NCBI GenBank assembly: GCA_921293015.1
Contig: OV121084.1
Location: 49,449,864 to 49,513,863, forward strand
DNA: 64,000 bases
From: Phorcus lineatus
Lineage: Eukaryota > Mollusca > Gastropoda > Trochida > Trochidae
Reading direction: 5' to 3'
The first letter of the stretch is position 1. Each line of letters begins with the position of its first letter. The notes under the pieces were generated by a model. That model had not been told where the DNA came from. It was given only the letters and a program-made list of their open reading frames with translations, and did no database searches. Below are positions 1-11,000 of the stretch, piece by piece. A program made the position numbers and the translations under genes.

Positions 1-1606
1 CTCTTTTATTCTAAAGTATAGATGCTCAAAATGCATTGAATGAGAAAATAATTGATGTAAATCACACAGAAGCAGGGCGGCCTCTTTGATTCGATACGAT
101 CGTGTGTTCAAAACCAGTCACAATCTCGCGTCGAGTCAAGTGAGACGCCAATTGTACCTCAGTGTAACCCGATATTTGTTCCACCGTATTGCTCATGTAT
201 ATTTGACGAGACCGCTCCAGCTAGCGCCTCCGATCGTCGATCAGAGACGATGTTTCACGTGTAAATATAACAGAAGAGCGCTTCAGTACCTTGTAGCCTT
301 GTGTTATTAAAGAATGAATTATTCTAGTCGGCGTGCCTTGATGAAGGTATAAAGCCTGGACATAAGCCTTGCGGTCTTCCCTCTCATTATGCCTTGTTGA
401 TTCCAGCTGACCAGCTGACAGCTTCAAGTCAAACTGTATTGAAATTGACAACTCTTTCAGCTTTATTATTATTCGGTAATATCAATGTACAGATAATTAG
501 GATCATCGGTGGATCAGCTGAGAAGCCAGGCCTTTATTCGATTGCATTTGAGTAATGAGTTTAGAGTTTTTAATGTGAAACAATGGTATATAGAGTTACC
601 GAATGACATTTCAATTCACCTGTAAGAATCAAAAGATCAAGAAAATGAGAGTCGGTGTTCTTTGATGTTGATAGTTATTAAAAGTGCGTTAATAACAAGG
701 AAAAGGTTGAGATTACAATGGTATAGTGTATATAATGAGAGAAACTCCATCTAATCAAATCACGGATTTAATCATGAAATTGCTTACAAAATATCTTGAA
801 ATTAGTAAGTTTAATGCAAAGAAGGTCTATGACATGTGATATGTTGTGTTCATATTATCACAATTATTGGCGTCGACATTCAAGTTTTAAAAAAATTTGA
901 AAATAAATTTAATTAATCTGACAATTTTTTGCGAGGCATGAAAGCAAAACGTTAATGTCATGGAAAAAATAAACTTTGAATGCCTCTCAGAATTTTAGTA
1001 TTACTTCTAAATCATTTTGTTTTAGACACATTCATTATCATACGTAATGTTGCCAGGTTAATATCAACTAACAATTTTGTAAACGAGGCGTGCCACATGC
1101 TAAAGAATTGATTTTATTAAAAGTTTACATGAAAAATTAACTATAGTCAAATCTTCAATGCATGAATTCATATTAAATCCGTGCAGAGATTTAGAATATT
1201 TTTTGATCGTAAAAACTGATACCCCCTTCACTCGAGCGTTGATTGTTTTGCAATGATAGGAATTTTTTCATAAGGATCTTTGCATTCTTTGTAAACATAG
1301 GTTTATAATTGAAATCATCATTTATGACATGACAAATCAAGTTACATTTAAAAAATGTAACTTACTTAAACATTTACACTTTACTAACGTTACTATGATT
1401 TAATCAATTTCATTTTTTTTTTCAATCAATACGGCTGGAAGAAATTTAGTAAAGTCTTCGTGGAGGTGGAATATGAAATAAATAATGCATCAATCAAACA
1501 GTCAATAACAAATAAATGGTAATGTCATTTTAAAGTGGTCAGACAGAGATCAGTGTGTTACCTCCCGACCATGTCTCATATTGAATCAACTCCCGAAATG
1601 CGAGAT
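1..1606. other. Anonymous AT-rich noncoding DNA
   Basis: All six frames are broken by frequent stops and the longest frames (under 80 codons) resemble nothing I know. No RNA gene, repeat array or transposon end was seen. Probably intron or intergenic sequence. Confidence 0.6.
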
Positions 1607-1775
1607 TTCATCGAGACTTAAGAAGAAGAAGATGAAGAAGAAGATATTTATTTATTTAGGGCTTGATGTTGTTTTTAAAATTGATTTGTTAAAATGTTCA
1701 AAAATGTTTTATAACAACATGTGACAAGTAAAAAAAATATATTCTTCTTTTTCTTCTTCTTAAGAGATAACGAGA
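1607..1775. repeat. Imperfect inverted repeat with GAA/TTC arms
   Basis: A GAA-rich arm preceded by CTTAAG (about 1617-1645) faces a TTC-rich arm followed by CTTAAGAG (about 1741-1768), so the strand can fold back with a loop near 90 bases. The match extends a little beyond the purine tract, into GAGACTTAAG on the left and AGATATTT/AAATATAT on the right. It could be a small fold-back transposon remnant or two LINE tails in opposite orientation; the low-complexity arms make chance similarity possible. Confidence 0.45.
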
Positions 1776-4724
1776 TATGAACATGGATGAGATAAGTCTT
1801 AACTGGTCTCACAAATTAAATGTTTTATCATATGTACTTTTAATTATAACCATGATTGGTTACTCATAGAAAACAACGTATCATGAACATACCATTAATG
1901 TATATATTAACAGTTATAAAGTTTAAACAATCAGGGAAACTTTAGTTCGTGGGTCTAATGCTTTTCATAATTTCAATATGGAACAATTAGTGACAGGAAA
2001 TAGACTGATAATTATAGGATTTTTAGTGAAAAATATTACCCTTTAATGTTAACACCATTTGATCATCTGATATCAAATATGAATTGAGTATTTGTGAGGA
2101 TAACGAATATTTCTGTCATACTTGCTAATGGCGTTTGATATATCACATTTTTTAAAATGTCAGAACGACGTTTAAAAAGATTATATGATGAGGTAAATCA
2201 TATATCTCCGTTTTCCTATTCCAGAAAAACTTAAATGATATAAGATAATCTAATGAGAAAAGTTTAGATAACTATGTAAACTGAGATTTATATTTTATCC
2301 AAGCTGTTAAGGAGCTAAAAGGCAACATCCCATTATTAAAAATCACCTGAATGCGAGCAGCTACGATAGAATATTGTATTTCGAAATGAATATATCACGT
2401 GAAACTCGTCTCAAACACTAAAAAAAACCATAAAAATATTTTTCATTTATTGAAAAAAATAAATAATTAGTTCAGTTTGAATTTCATTCACTAATAGTCC
2501 GAAAGATAAATGTCATAAGATTGTCACCATCAGCCTGCGGCTTTACAAGAATGTTATATCGCGAATAAAAATGCCAAACGCAAATCTTTCTCAAGTTCGT
2601 TAATGTCTTTGTTTTCTTATACTTTTGTAAAGTTTTGAATTTGCTGAGATGGACACGCATCCAAAGTTACAAAATTTTATTTTTCAAATTTATATTCTTT
2701 TATTTCATTTCTTTACTTGGGTGAAAACATTAAAATCCGCAAAAAATAATGAACTTTCTTCTTTGCCCTGTATCCCTACCAGAAGAGTAATGAAAGCATT
2801 TTGTTGCTTGGGGTATTGTATTCTTGGGCAATGCAATAGTTAAAATAGTTCAGACAAGAGGTCATACAGAGATCTTTATGAATTCAATACATTACTCAAT
2901 TTCTTGATCGAGGTACATGTATAATTCACGTTCCTTTGTGTAACTTTTGTATTGTTGTATGTAAAGTGTTTTCATGTGAATGTGTATGTTACTATGAATT
3001 CCTTTAATTAATTTGAATGATAAAAACCTTCCATAAGTGTGGTGATAATATAATATTAAATGATTTGTGAAAATGTGAAAGGTGAATCAGACATTTTAAT
3101 GTGATACATCGGAAAAAGTATTTTTTCATTGTTTAGTTGAATTTAAAAATAAATGAATTCCCCCATTTATTTAGACTATACAGTAACTATATATCTAATA
3201 AGCCTTATAACAATATAGATTTTTTTCATCATCAAAAACTAGTGTCGTCTTCAGATGAAATTTTCTTAAATTCCTTATACGATAAAGGACCGGTATCTAT
3301 TCAAAGGTGTTAAATCTTGCCCTGCTTCTCTTTATAACTGATACACTGATTATCAGCTATAGAGCGATACTGTTAACGTTTATTGAATGTCGGTATCAGC
3401 TATAATTTCCTCATTTCATGAATAATCAAGGGTCGATGGAGGTATCATTACAGACGGGCACTTGTCACGAATATGTCATTCTCTTTGAAGACTTGTCGAT
3501 AGCATATGTCAATCAAAGAGCTATTTTCTACACGTGGACACATCAAATGTTCATTCATTCAAGAAATTCAATTAAAACCTTTTTTCTCTGATTGTTAATC
3601 TTTATTGTACATCTGCATAATTTGTTACACTTATTAACATTTATAATGTGTGATGCTTGTAAGTTATGGAAAGTGGGAAAAGACCATTATTAATAACTGT
3701 ATGGATTAAACACGTGTTTTCAGAATATTTACACAAATTCTCAGACATGACTTCGGTACAAATATTGATAATGTTCTCATTATAACCGAGGACATTTACT
3801 TGTTTTTAATTGACTTATATAACATTTTATTGATTATTAATATTATCAATTGAGGTTAATAAAATTTCTAAATTAAAACTCGTTTAACTAATTTATACGT
3901 AGAGTGTTACCATTCATTCCAAAATCAGTTTCTGTTTGGTTCTATTATTTCTCTAATTTTCAATTTCCTAAAATTGTAAAGATACTTAACAAATCTTGCT
4001 TCATAGAAGTTTTCTTTGAAAGAACGCAATATATAGGTTATTGTTTCATGTTTGGTAGAAGATTTGATTGTGTATCTTACATGTATATATCTATGTCTAC
4101 GTACGTTTTCACAAAAGTTTTTCAAAACCTTTATTACGTAAAGGTGAAGATAAAAATGTACGATTTTATTTTCCTAATAATATTTTAACTAAAAATACAT
4201 AGATTGATAAACAAAACCATTTACTTTGAAATATCAGCATTTTCCGAATAAATCTGCCTAATCAACCTTCAAGAAAAACTACATTTAAGAATTGATAATA
4301 ATTCTTCCCTTCTTATCATCAGCGACGTTGTTTTCGCACAGTTAAATTACAAAGCGACCACATAAGCTGAAAGGTGAAGGGACGTCACTCTGTAAAATAC
4401 TGGTAGAAATGAGAATTAGGCAATTAAAGGTAGAGGCATACAGATTTGTCTTTATGACTGGGACTGATGACAATACGAACATCAGCTAAACAGAAATTCA
4501 AATAATTATTGAAATCAAACATCTTTATTTTGATTTAAATAATAAAAATATAAAAAGTCTCTATCTACCGCAGATAACGTTTCTCTTAGTTAGAGAAGTA
4601 AATCCATTCACTGGATTTGATTGTGTCAACTTTAACTTAACATATTGAAGATAACTTTCTCATCTGATAATCCAAATTGAAATTGCATCGTCTCCGCCGC
4701 GAAATACACACATCCCACTAATTA
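1776..4724. other. Anonymous AT-rich noncoding DNA
   Basis: Nothing recognisable on either strand. Open frames such as 3904-4188 (94 codons) are hydrophobic and F/Y/I-rich, as expected from random AT-rich DNA, and match no family I know. Confidence 0.55.
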
Positions 4725-4810
4725 CAGGTAACAGCAGGTAAAACTCATGTGAGCATTACAGGTGAAACATTATCGTTACCTGCCGTTCAGTGTCCAAATG
4801 GAAGCAGGTG
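4725..4810. promoter_or_regulatory. Cluster of five CAGGT(A/G) motifs
   Basis: CAGGTA occurs at 4725 and 4735, CAGGTG at 4759 and 4805, and the complement TACCTG at 4777: five sites in 86 bases of AT-rich sequence. CAGGTA/CAGGTG is the core bound by Snail and ZEB zinc fingers and by some E-box bHLH factors in animals. The clustering suggests an enhancer, but this is inferred from motifs only. Confidence 0.35.
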
Positions 4811-5522
4811 CTTAATCGTTAATCAATTCTATTAACTGCCTCTAGCCAGTTTGACTTTCCTTATCAGCTGGGCGGTGGTTTAGATTTCCCGAACTGCTCG
4901 TTTTGAAGAATCAGAATATCGGAAATTAACAAGATTTCGTGATAGCTGAACCTGGAATCATTTTTGCAACATCAGTTGTGTAATTATTTGTGAAAGGAAG
5001 ACTCCAATCATTATCACGCATTTGATGCAAATCGTAATCTAATTCACTCTGTACACTGTATCAAAGAGATGATGAATTGATGGGTCGGTCATTGAAAGCA
5101 ACTGGAGAGTGGTTAGACACAGCAGTTCAAACACAGACACAAATATCATCAGCTTCTATTTGAGGCAAAATCGAGGTTTGATTACTATCTGTGTAACGTC
5201 AAACACTTTATTAACCGTTAGGGGATCGGCTGTTTCTATCTCAATGACTTAAATACTGCTCAAACTTTGAGTCCCGAGATGTATCGAAAACAATAGTAAC
5301 GCCTTGTCGACATTAACAGAAGGAATACATTCAATTTACATACAGAAAAAAAGAAGAAAAATGTTTTATTCATGTGTCACATGCTATTCATATGATATTG
5401 CCACATAAAAACCGGTAAAACATAGCATCCAGCCATAAGGCTTACGAGACACGAGTTACATAAAATGCATAACAAATTTATAATAAATATCGCACATCAC
5501 ATTTCACATCAACTGTCACAGT
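4811..5522. other. Anonymous noncoding DNA
   Basis: No gene, repeat or structured element seen. An A-rich stretch near 5345-5360 is the only local peculiarity. Confidence 0.55.
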
Positions 5523-5524
5523 AT

Positions 5525-5580
5525 CCCCCCCCCCAACCCCACCCGTCCACACACACACACCAACACATACACACACATTC
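5525..5580. repeat. C10 homopolymer followed by CA-rich simple repeat
   Basis: A run of ten C at 5525-5534 leads into a C/A-rich tract with ACAC dinucleotides to about 5575. It produces a histidine/proline/threonine-rich open frame (5465-5716) that is low-complexity noise. Confidence 0.85.
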
Positions 5581-6424
5581 ATCATCCCCCATATCTATTT
5601 CAATTCTCACACTTTCGCTCTCGGATTCATTCAAAACCTCTACAATGTTCCATGCACTCACGCAGGAACATTTATACAACATGTTTTTTAAACTTAGTGT
5701 AAACCATACATTCTAATGACCGAAAATCTCCAGGCATGCTACCACTTTCAGTTCTCGTTTAGTTTCAATCTGAACAGCAGCCATTGCCTTTGAAAACTAT
5801 TTCAAAAGACCATATACGTTTGAACACGTATACATATTTATTACACTTCTGACGAATCACAAACCAAAAAAACTGAATTAAGAAACTTCTCTTTTTTCGT
5901 GTCATGAAATCTTTGTTAGATTTTGTCGATACAGTGGCAGTCTGTAACTGTTAATTGAGATAATGAACTTATGAGATAATCATCATCGATCCCACTTGTA
6001 AACTGAGAGTCCGATAATCGCGCAATACCTCTCCCAGCTCACAGCAACAATCTAATTATGATGACAAATGACAGTTACAAGCTCCACACAGCGACGTAAT
6101 TTTAAAAGATTCTCCCCTATTCAACCTACGCTCATAACTTCTCAGAAAATAAAACAAAAAATATAACATAATATCTCATTAGAGATACTCTCGAGCAACA
6201 AATCAGATCGCTAATTGCTAATCATTTTGATAATTATTAACCGGCAAGTCCTAGCTGACCACAGCACGCTAGGCCCATGTTCTGAGCAGCCTCTAGGGAG
6301 GCGACAGGCAGTAGTTCTTTACATTAAGAGCACCCCTGGCGGATGGTCAGACAAGTGTTTGCCGTCCATAATCAGGTTTGTTCTCTGCGTCACCTCTTAT
6401 AAAGAAGACCTGTATTTTCACTAC
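5581..6424. other. Anonymous noncoding DNA, GC-richer at its end
   Basis: No coding signal. The last 180 bases (about 6240-6420) are less AT-rich than the surroundings and lead into a nuclear-receptor-type motif. I recognise no exon in it. Confidence 0.5.
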
Positions 6425-6437
6425 TGACCTCTGACCT
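6425..6437 (-). promoter_or_regulatory. Perfect DR1 nuclear-receptor element
   Basis: TGACCT-C-TGACCT on the plus strand is AGGTCA-G-AGGTCA on the minus strand, a textbook direct repeat spaced by one base. This is the preferred site of RXR homodimers, HNF4 and COUP-TF families. The same 13-mer recurs at 25834-25846. Binding is inferred only from the motif. Confidence 0.5.
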
Positions 6438-7540
6438 CATGATGATGACAGGTTTTTGACTAGCGGTCCTCTGATACCTCATGTCAATCAAATTACCTCC
6501 CCTTATTATCACGTTTTGAAAACGAGTGTCCCGAGATAATTGTCAGAAACGTTCACTTTTTACCAAAGCGCTGATTTCTTATTATTTGAAATCCTTTATG
6601 TTTATACTGCCGCGCCAATTAAAACCATGAACAATTAAACTAATGTTGAAATAACCTATCAAGAAAATACATTTAACCTTTAGTCTGTTTCCATAACTTT
6701 ACAACAAATGAAAGATTTTTTTCTAAAAGCAATATTTCAGTAAACAGGAAGATTTAAAAATATACAACATTTAAAATAATACAGACAAATATACTTCTCA
6801 AATTTTGATGATCAAAACACATGTAGAATGAAGCAACAGCAAAGAGCGTTATCTGTCGGCTACGGTCCGCCATGTTGCTTTGCAGGAAAAGGACATGAAA
6901 AAAGGCGCTGTACTTTTACTAACTTCATAACTTTATAAAGATAAACTATTAGTATGAATAGAATATCCACAAATTTATAAATGATTTATGATAAGAATAA
7001 TCAATAATGTCATGTAATGCCGTACCAAGGCTTTCCACGCTCGTAGCGCCGATGAATAGCTTCACTTCTCATTCTTGTTTTATTTTAACGCTATATGTGC
7101 TTTCATTTGTCTAGTTGTCAAATCTAAATCAACCAAAACGTTACTCCGTGTTTCAACTCGGTTATGTTACAATCATGTACTGATAACATATTCGTATAAA
7201 CAGGAATGTCCCCTTGAATTTCGTTTCCAAAAAAAATACGACGGCAGCACTGTCCCTTTAATTTACCAAACAGGTATGCTTATAATGTTTAAAATTCAAA
7301 AGGAGTGCCGCAAGAGATCAGTTCTTCTTTGGTGGTCTCAAAGGTTCATTTAAAAGATAATTACGCATAGTTGTATTGTTTGTTGTGAGGGAAATATTTC
7401 CACCCTTGCTATGCGACGTAAGACGTCTAAACACGCGGCTCTCTGTCCACGCACCTGTCAGTCCGGACTCTCGGAATCAGAAGATGATAGATAACGTACT
7501 TAGTGGCGTTAGGGTGGCTTAGGGCTGTGGTTGGCTTCGG
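6438..7540. other. Anonymous noncoding DNA
   Basis: No gene recognised. At 6868-6880 CCGCCATGTT resembles the YY1 consensus GCCGCCATNTT, found near some promoters, but there is no supporting CpG island or exon. Confidence 0.5.
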
Positions 7541-7570
7541 CAAAGACGTAAAAAATTCTATACGTCTTTG
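7541..7570. repeat. Perfect 10-bp inverted repeat
   Basis: CAAAGACGTA (7541-7550) and TACGTCTTTG (7561-7570) are exact complements with a 10-base loop. No flanking duplication or longer stem was found, so it is a small isolated hairpin of unknown meaning. Confidence 0.7.
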
Positions 7571-8118
7571 GTTTAAGTAAATGCTATGGTTTATTTTGTG
7601 ATAGGCCCTGTGTAGTTTTATTGCGTTTACAACTATGCGGCTGTTAGTTTGATTTTTGAAATCAAATAAAGCCAAATGTTAAATTTAAAAGAGATTTCGA
7701 CCACATTCAATGTTGAGATTATATTTCGCATAATGGACACGGTAGATACAAATGTTGTACAATGTACTTTATTTGCAACGTATCTCTCATACTGCATAGT
7801 GGGTGGATCGATATATTTTACCTGGTAATCATATAATGTAATACCATTGATGTTTTAAATTCATAGTTGGGAGACTTAAATAATCTTTCTATCTGTCCTC
7901 AACAGTTTATAAAGAAGTCAGCAGACAAAATAGATTAGTTTCGTCGTAGAGTTAAAAATTGATTCATCAGTTTATAACATTTCTGAAAATCAAAAATAGT
8001 TTAACTTATACTAAATATCTTATTTTTGATAGTTAACAAATGTCATTTGTCATATTTGGGATCGAATATTTTTCAGTAGTACAAATATTTACCTCACAGC
8101 TAGAAAGGAGAAATGATT
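7571..8118. other. Anonymous noncoding DNA
   Basis: Stops in all frames at short intervals; no repeat or RNA gene seen. Confidence 0.55.
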
Positions 8119-8188
8119 GTCTGCTGGTATAGTCAATGCTGGCATTGTTGCCTGACTCTGGGGGTGTAGGTTCGAAACCGCAAGGGAC
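8119..8188 (+). mobile_element. Possible decayed tRNA-derived fragment
   Basis: GGTTCGAAACC at 8170-8180 closely matches the RNA polymerase III B box, and TAGTCAATGCTGG about 30 bases upstream loosely matches an A box. The implied T stem and acceptor stem do not pair well, so it is not a working tRNA. It may be an old SINE head unrelated to the better one at 27.3 kb. It may also be chance. Confidence 0.25.
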
Positions 8189-8279
8189 TTGGTCCGTAAA
8201 AGTAGAATTTGCACAAATATTGCAGATAGTGTGATACCAAAAAAACACTGTTAAATATAAGTATATATATATATAACTC

Positions 8280-8520
8280 TTATACCAAGAAAATACTTAA
8301 CGAGTTAATGTATGAATTTTTTTTATCGGAGTCCTTTTTAAATCATATACTAGTACCTAGAAAATACTAACGAACTGTATGTAAAAAAGTTTTATCAGTC
8401 CTTTTCAAAATATGAGATCATATGGCAAGAAAAAACTAAAAGATATAACGAGTAAAACAGTTTTATCGGACCGAGTCTTTTTAAAGATAGTTATCAATAC
8501 TATGCTGAAAAAATAGTAAA
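8280..8520. repeat. Degenerate tandem repeat, unit near 70 bp
   Basis: Three diverged units and part of a fourth share a pattern: TACC(A/T)AGAAAATACT, then AACGA, then TTTTATC(A/G)G-AGTC-CTTTTTAAA, then AT-rich filler. Units begin near 8282, 8353, 8421 and 8500. Divergence between units indicates an old array. Confidence 0.6.
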
Positions 8521-10690
8521 CCAAAACAGATAAACAAACTCTTTTCCAGGAATGAAATGGTTGAAATATAAAAATTTCATCTTTTGAAATACTAAATACC
8601 CGCCGAATCATGTAATCGTTGTGTTCATTTGTGAGGGGTGTGTTCCATTGGTAACTGTGGTTTGTGACTCAAGATGGTTGTTGTTTGGTGGTCTAGTCAG
8701 AAGCACATCTACTGGTGCCACGAGGAAGAAGGTTTGGGGAATATTTACAGTGACAGACTAGAAACTGACAGGTAGAACTCTGATGATGAAAGACGTGTTT
8801 GTACTGGGTATCAATTTCTATGCGCGTGTGTGGTAGGTATAGAAGCAAGGCACCAGCGGAGTGATTTTCAAATGTTCAGCGTTCTTTGGATGCAAGACGA
8901 AATCAGCATTACTAAAAAAATATAAGATTAATCTTATGGTAACAAGCTCTTTAGAATAGGTAAATGTCCTCGTAACATTTTATTTCCTAACAGTCATTAA
9001 GCCGAGGTCCGTGTAACCAATTCCACAATTGGTTAAAAATGTGTTATTTTATCATAAAAATTATCCAAATAGGTACAATATTTAATTATGATAGATGATA
9101 ATTATGTGAAGATCGTAATGTGAATTTCTTAAAAATTTGCAACCAACTTTTTTATAATTCTACTTCCGTTTTGTGTATTTGTTGACTTTGTAATAAAATA
9201 TCACGTGGGATAGTAGCTTACGTGTTGGGACGGATTTTGGTTATATATTTATATATGATAGGTTAAACGTATCTGATGTATGTATTTACTATGTTTTAAA
9301 ACGTTTATTAATGTTGGAGAGAGGTGTATAAATGGTATTTTTCAACTTTCGTCCAACTTACCAAGACTTTATTAAACTTTCTTGGCATCAACAACGTTAA
9401 AGACGGGCGACCAGACGTTGTCTGCGAATGCGAAATATGTAGCACGTGCATTTCATGCTTGAAACATACACGTCATTTATCACGTGTATTTCATGCCTGA
9501 CAGCTAGCGACTGACCGGAGCATGATGTTTTGTCTGTCTCCACTGAAATGAGCATCCTAATTAACCTGCACTGACACCGATATGTAAACAATAGGCGTTG
9601 TTTATACAATGCATTTACACAGAAAACTTCTAATAATCTTGGTAATGATAAATCGTTGCATATATGATAAGAAAGGTTTTGAGTTATCATATAAAATTTT
9701 TCAATCCATGGTTTAACATAGTTTACTTTAAGTCTTTCTACTAAAAATATAACTTATTATCTCTCTACTTTATAAAGATTCTTGTATAAATTTAAGAACA
9801 TCCATTAGAACTTGAAATAAACCACATATTTCCTTCAATATGAGACAATTCTGAATATTTACGATATCAAAGTATTGTTTGTTCGGAATTCACTGTGGAA
9901 TATAACTCAATTATGTCCGTAGACCTATTAATCAAGGCAAACGTTCAGGAATGCGGCGTACTCAAAATGTCATATTTCATACATTAGTTGGGTTCTTAAT
10001 GTATTTGAAAACTGAGAATACGAGATACGTTAGGAAACTAATTGAATCTGTTGAAAAATGACCAAATAAATCTTCCTCGCCATTCATCTTCTAATTCAAC
10101 TGTAATATGATACCTATGCATTGTCACTTTTACAATATTTGAAAGTATTTCCTTAATTTCCCTCAATCAATCTACAAGAAATATTTCATATGTCAGCTCA
10201 AATGATTTATATATACACGTGAGATGATAAATGTTTTTAAAGGAGAATACGAAACACACTGGATATCCTAATTAACTGCGTTAGCAAACGACTACATTTT
10301 AAACTGGAAACAATATTTGGTACCGTTTCTCACAACGCTCTCATCTACAAATCATCGATTTCGACTATCCTTTACTAGACGAGATAGGGGTGTATATGGC
10401 TTTAGGGGTTGTTATATGGCGTCCTTACATAATGGTGTTAATAATGTCCAATAAGGTTTTATATGTCGATAATATATTTCATTACTTAAATTTCTACTAT
10501 TCAATTATTTTTAACTCAAACATGATAAGCAAAAAAACATTTTGAAAATTAGATTTTCTCGATCCCAAGTGTATCTAACAGACATAAAAATATTGTATCA
10601 TGTTCTGATTTATTAGCCATATGGTTATTCAAAAGCGGTGCCATAATTACAATATGAGCACATGTTCACATATCACTTTTGCCTAGCAAC
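8521..10690. other. Anonymous noncoding DNA with a small direct repeat
   Basis: No gene found. A 38-bp-spaced direct repeat of CACGTG(C/T)ATTTCATGC lies at 9443-9458 and 9481-9496. Each copy starts with a CACGTG E-box. Confidence 0.5.
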
Positions 10691-10727
10691 AATTGTATAA
10701 GCGCGAAGTACCGTATTTCGTCGTCTG

Positions 10728-10758
10728 TGACGTCATAAAATCATTGTTCGTGACGTCA
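10728..10758. promoter_or_regulatory. Two perfect CRE motifs
   Basis: TGACGTCA occurs at 10728-10735 and again at 10751-10758, 23 bases start to start. This palindrome is the consensus site for CREB/ATF bZIP proteins. They sit just upstream of a fold-back element and may belong to that repeat family instead of a host promoter. Confidence 0.4.
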
Positions 10759-10829
10759 TTGTTGCGGGCCGTTGGAAAGGAAGGAGGCCGTTTTCTGAAT
10801 ATTTCTATGTGTTTGAGATGGGGTAGAAT

Positions 10830-11000
10830 CGGTAATAAAGAAATTATTACACTCGCAAGTGTGTCATATGATAAATACGAAATTCGTGCAAATTTATGTA
10901 TAACCTTCGCTCTCGCTCGGGTATTAAACAAATTCACACTCGTTTCGTAAAAGTCATATGACACACTTCCTAGGATAATAATCTCTATGTATGAAACTGT
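10830..11000. mobile_element. Fold-back (MITE-like) element
   Basis: AAGTGTGTCATATGA at 10857-10871 and its exact complement at 10954-10968 form 15-bp perfect arms. Weaker complementarity continues inward (CGAAATTCGTGCAAAT against ATTCACACTCGTTTCG) and outward (AATAAAGAAATTATTACACT against AGGATAATAATCTCTAT), giving arms of about 60 bases. There is no coding capacity. The form fits a nonautonomous DNA element; its superfamily cannot be named from the sequence alone. Confidence 0.55.
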
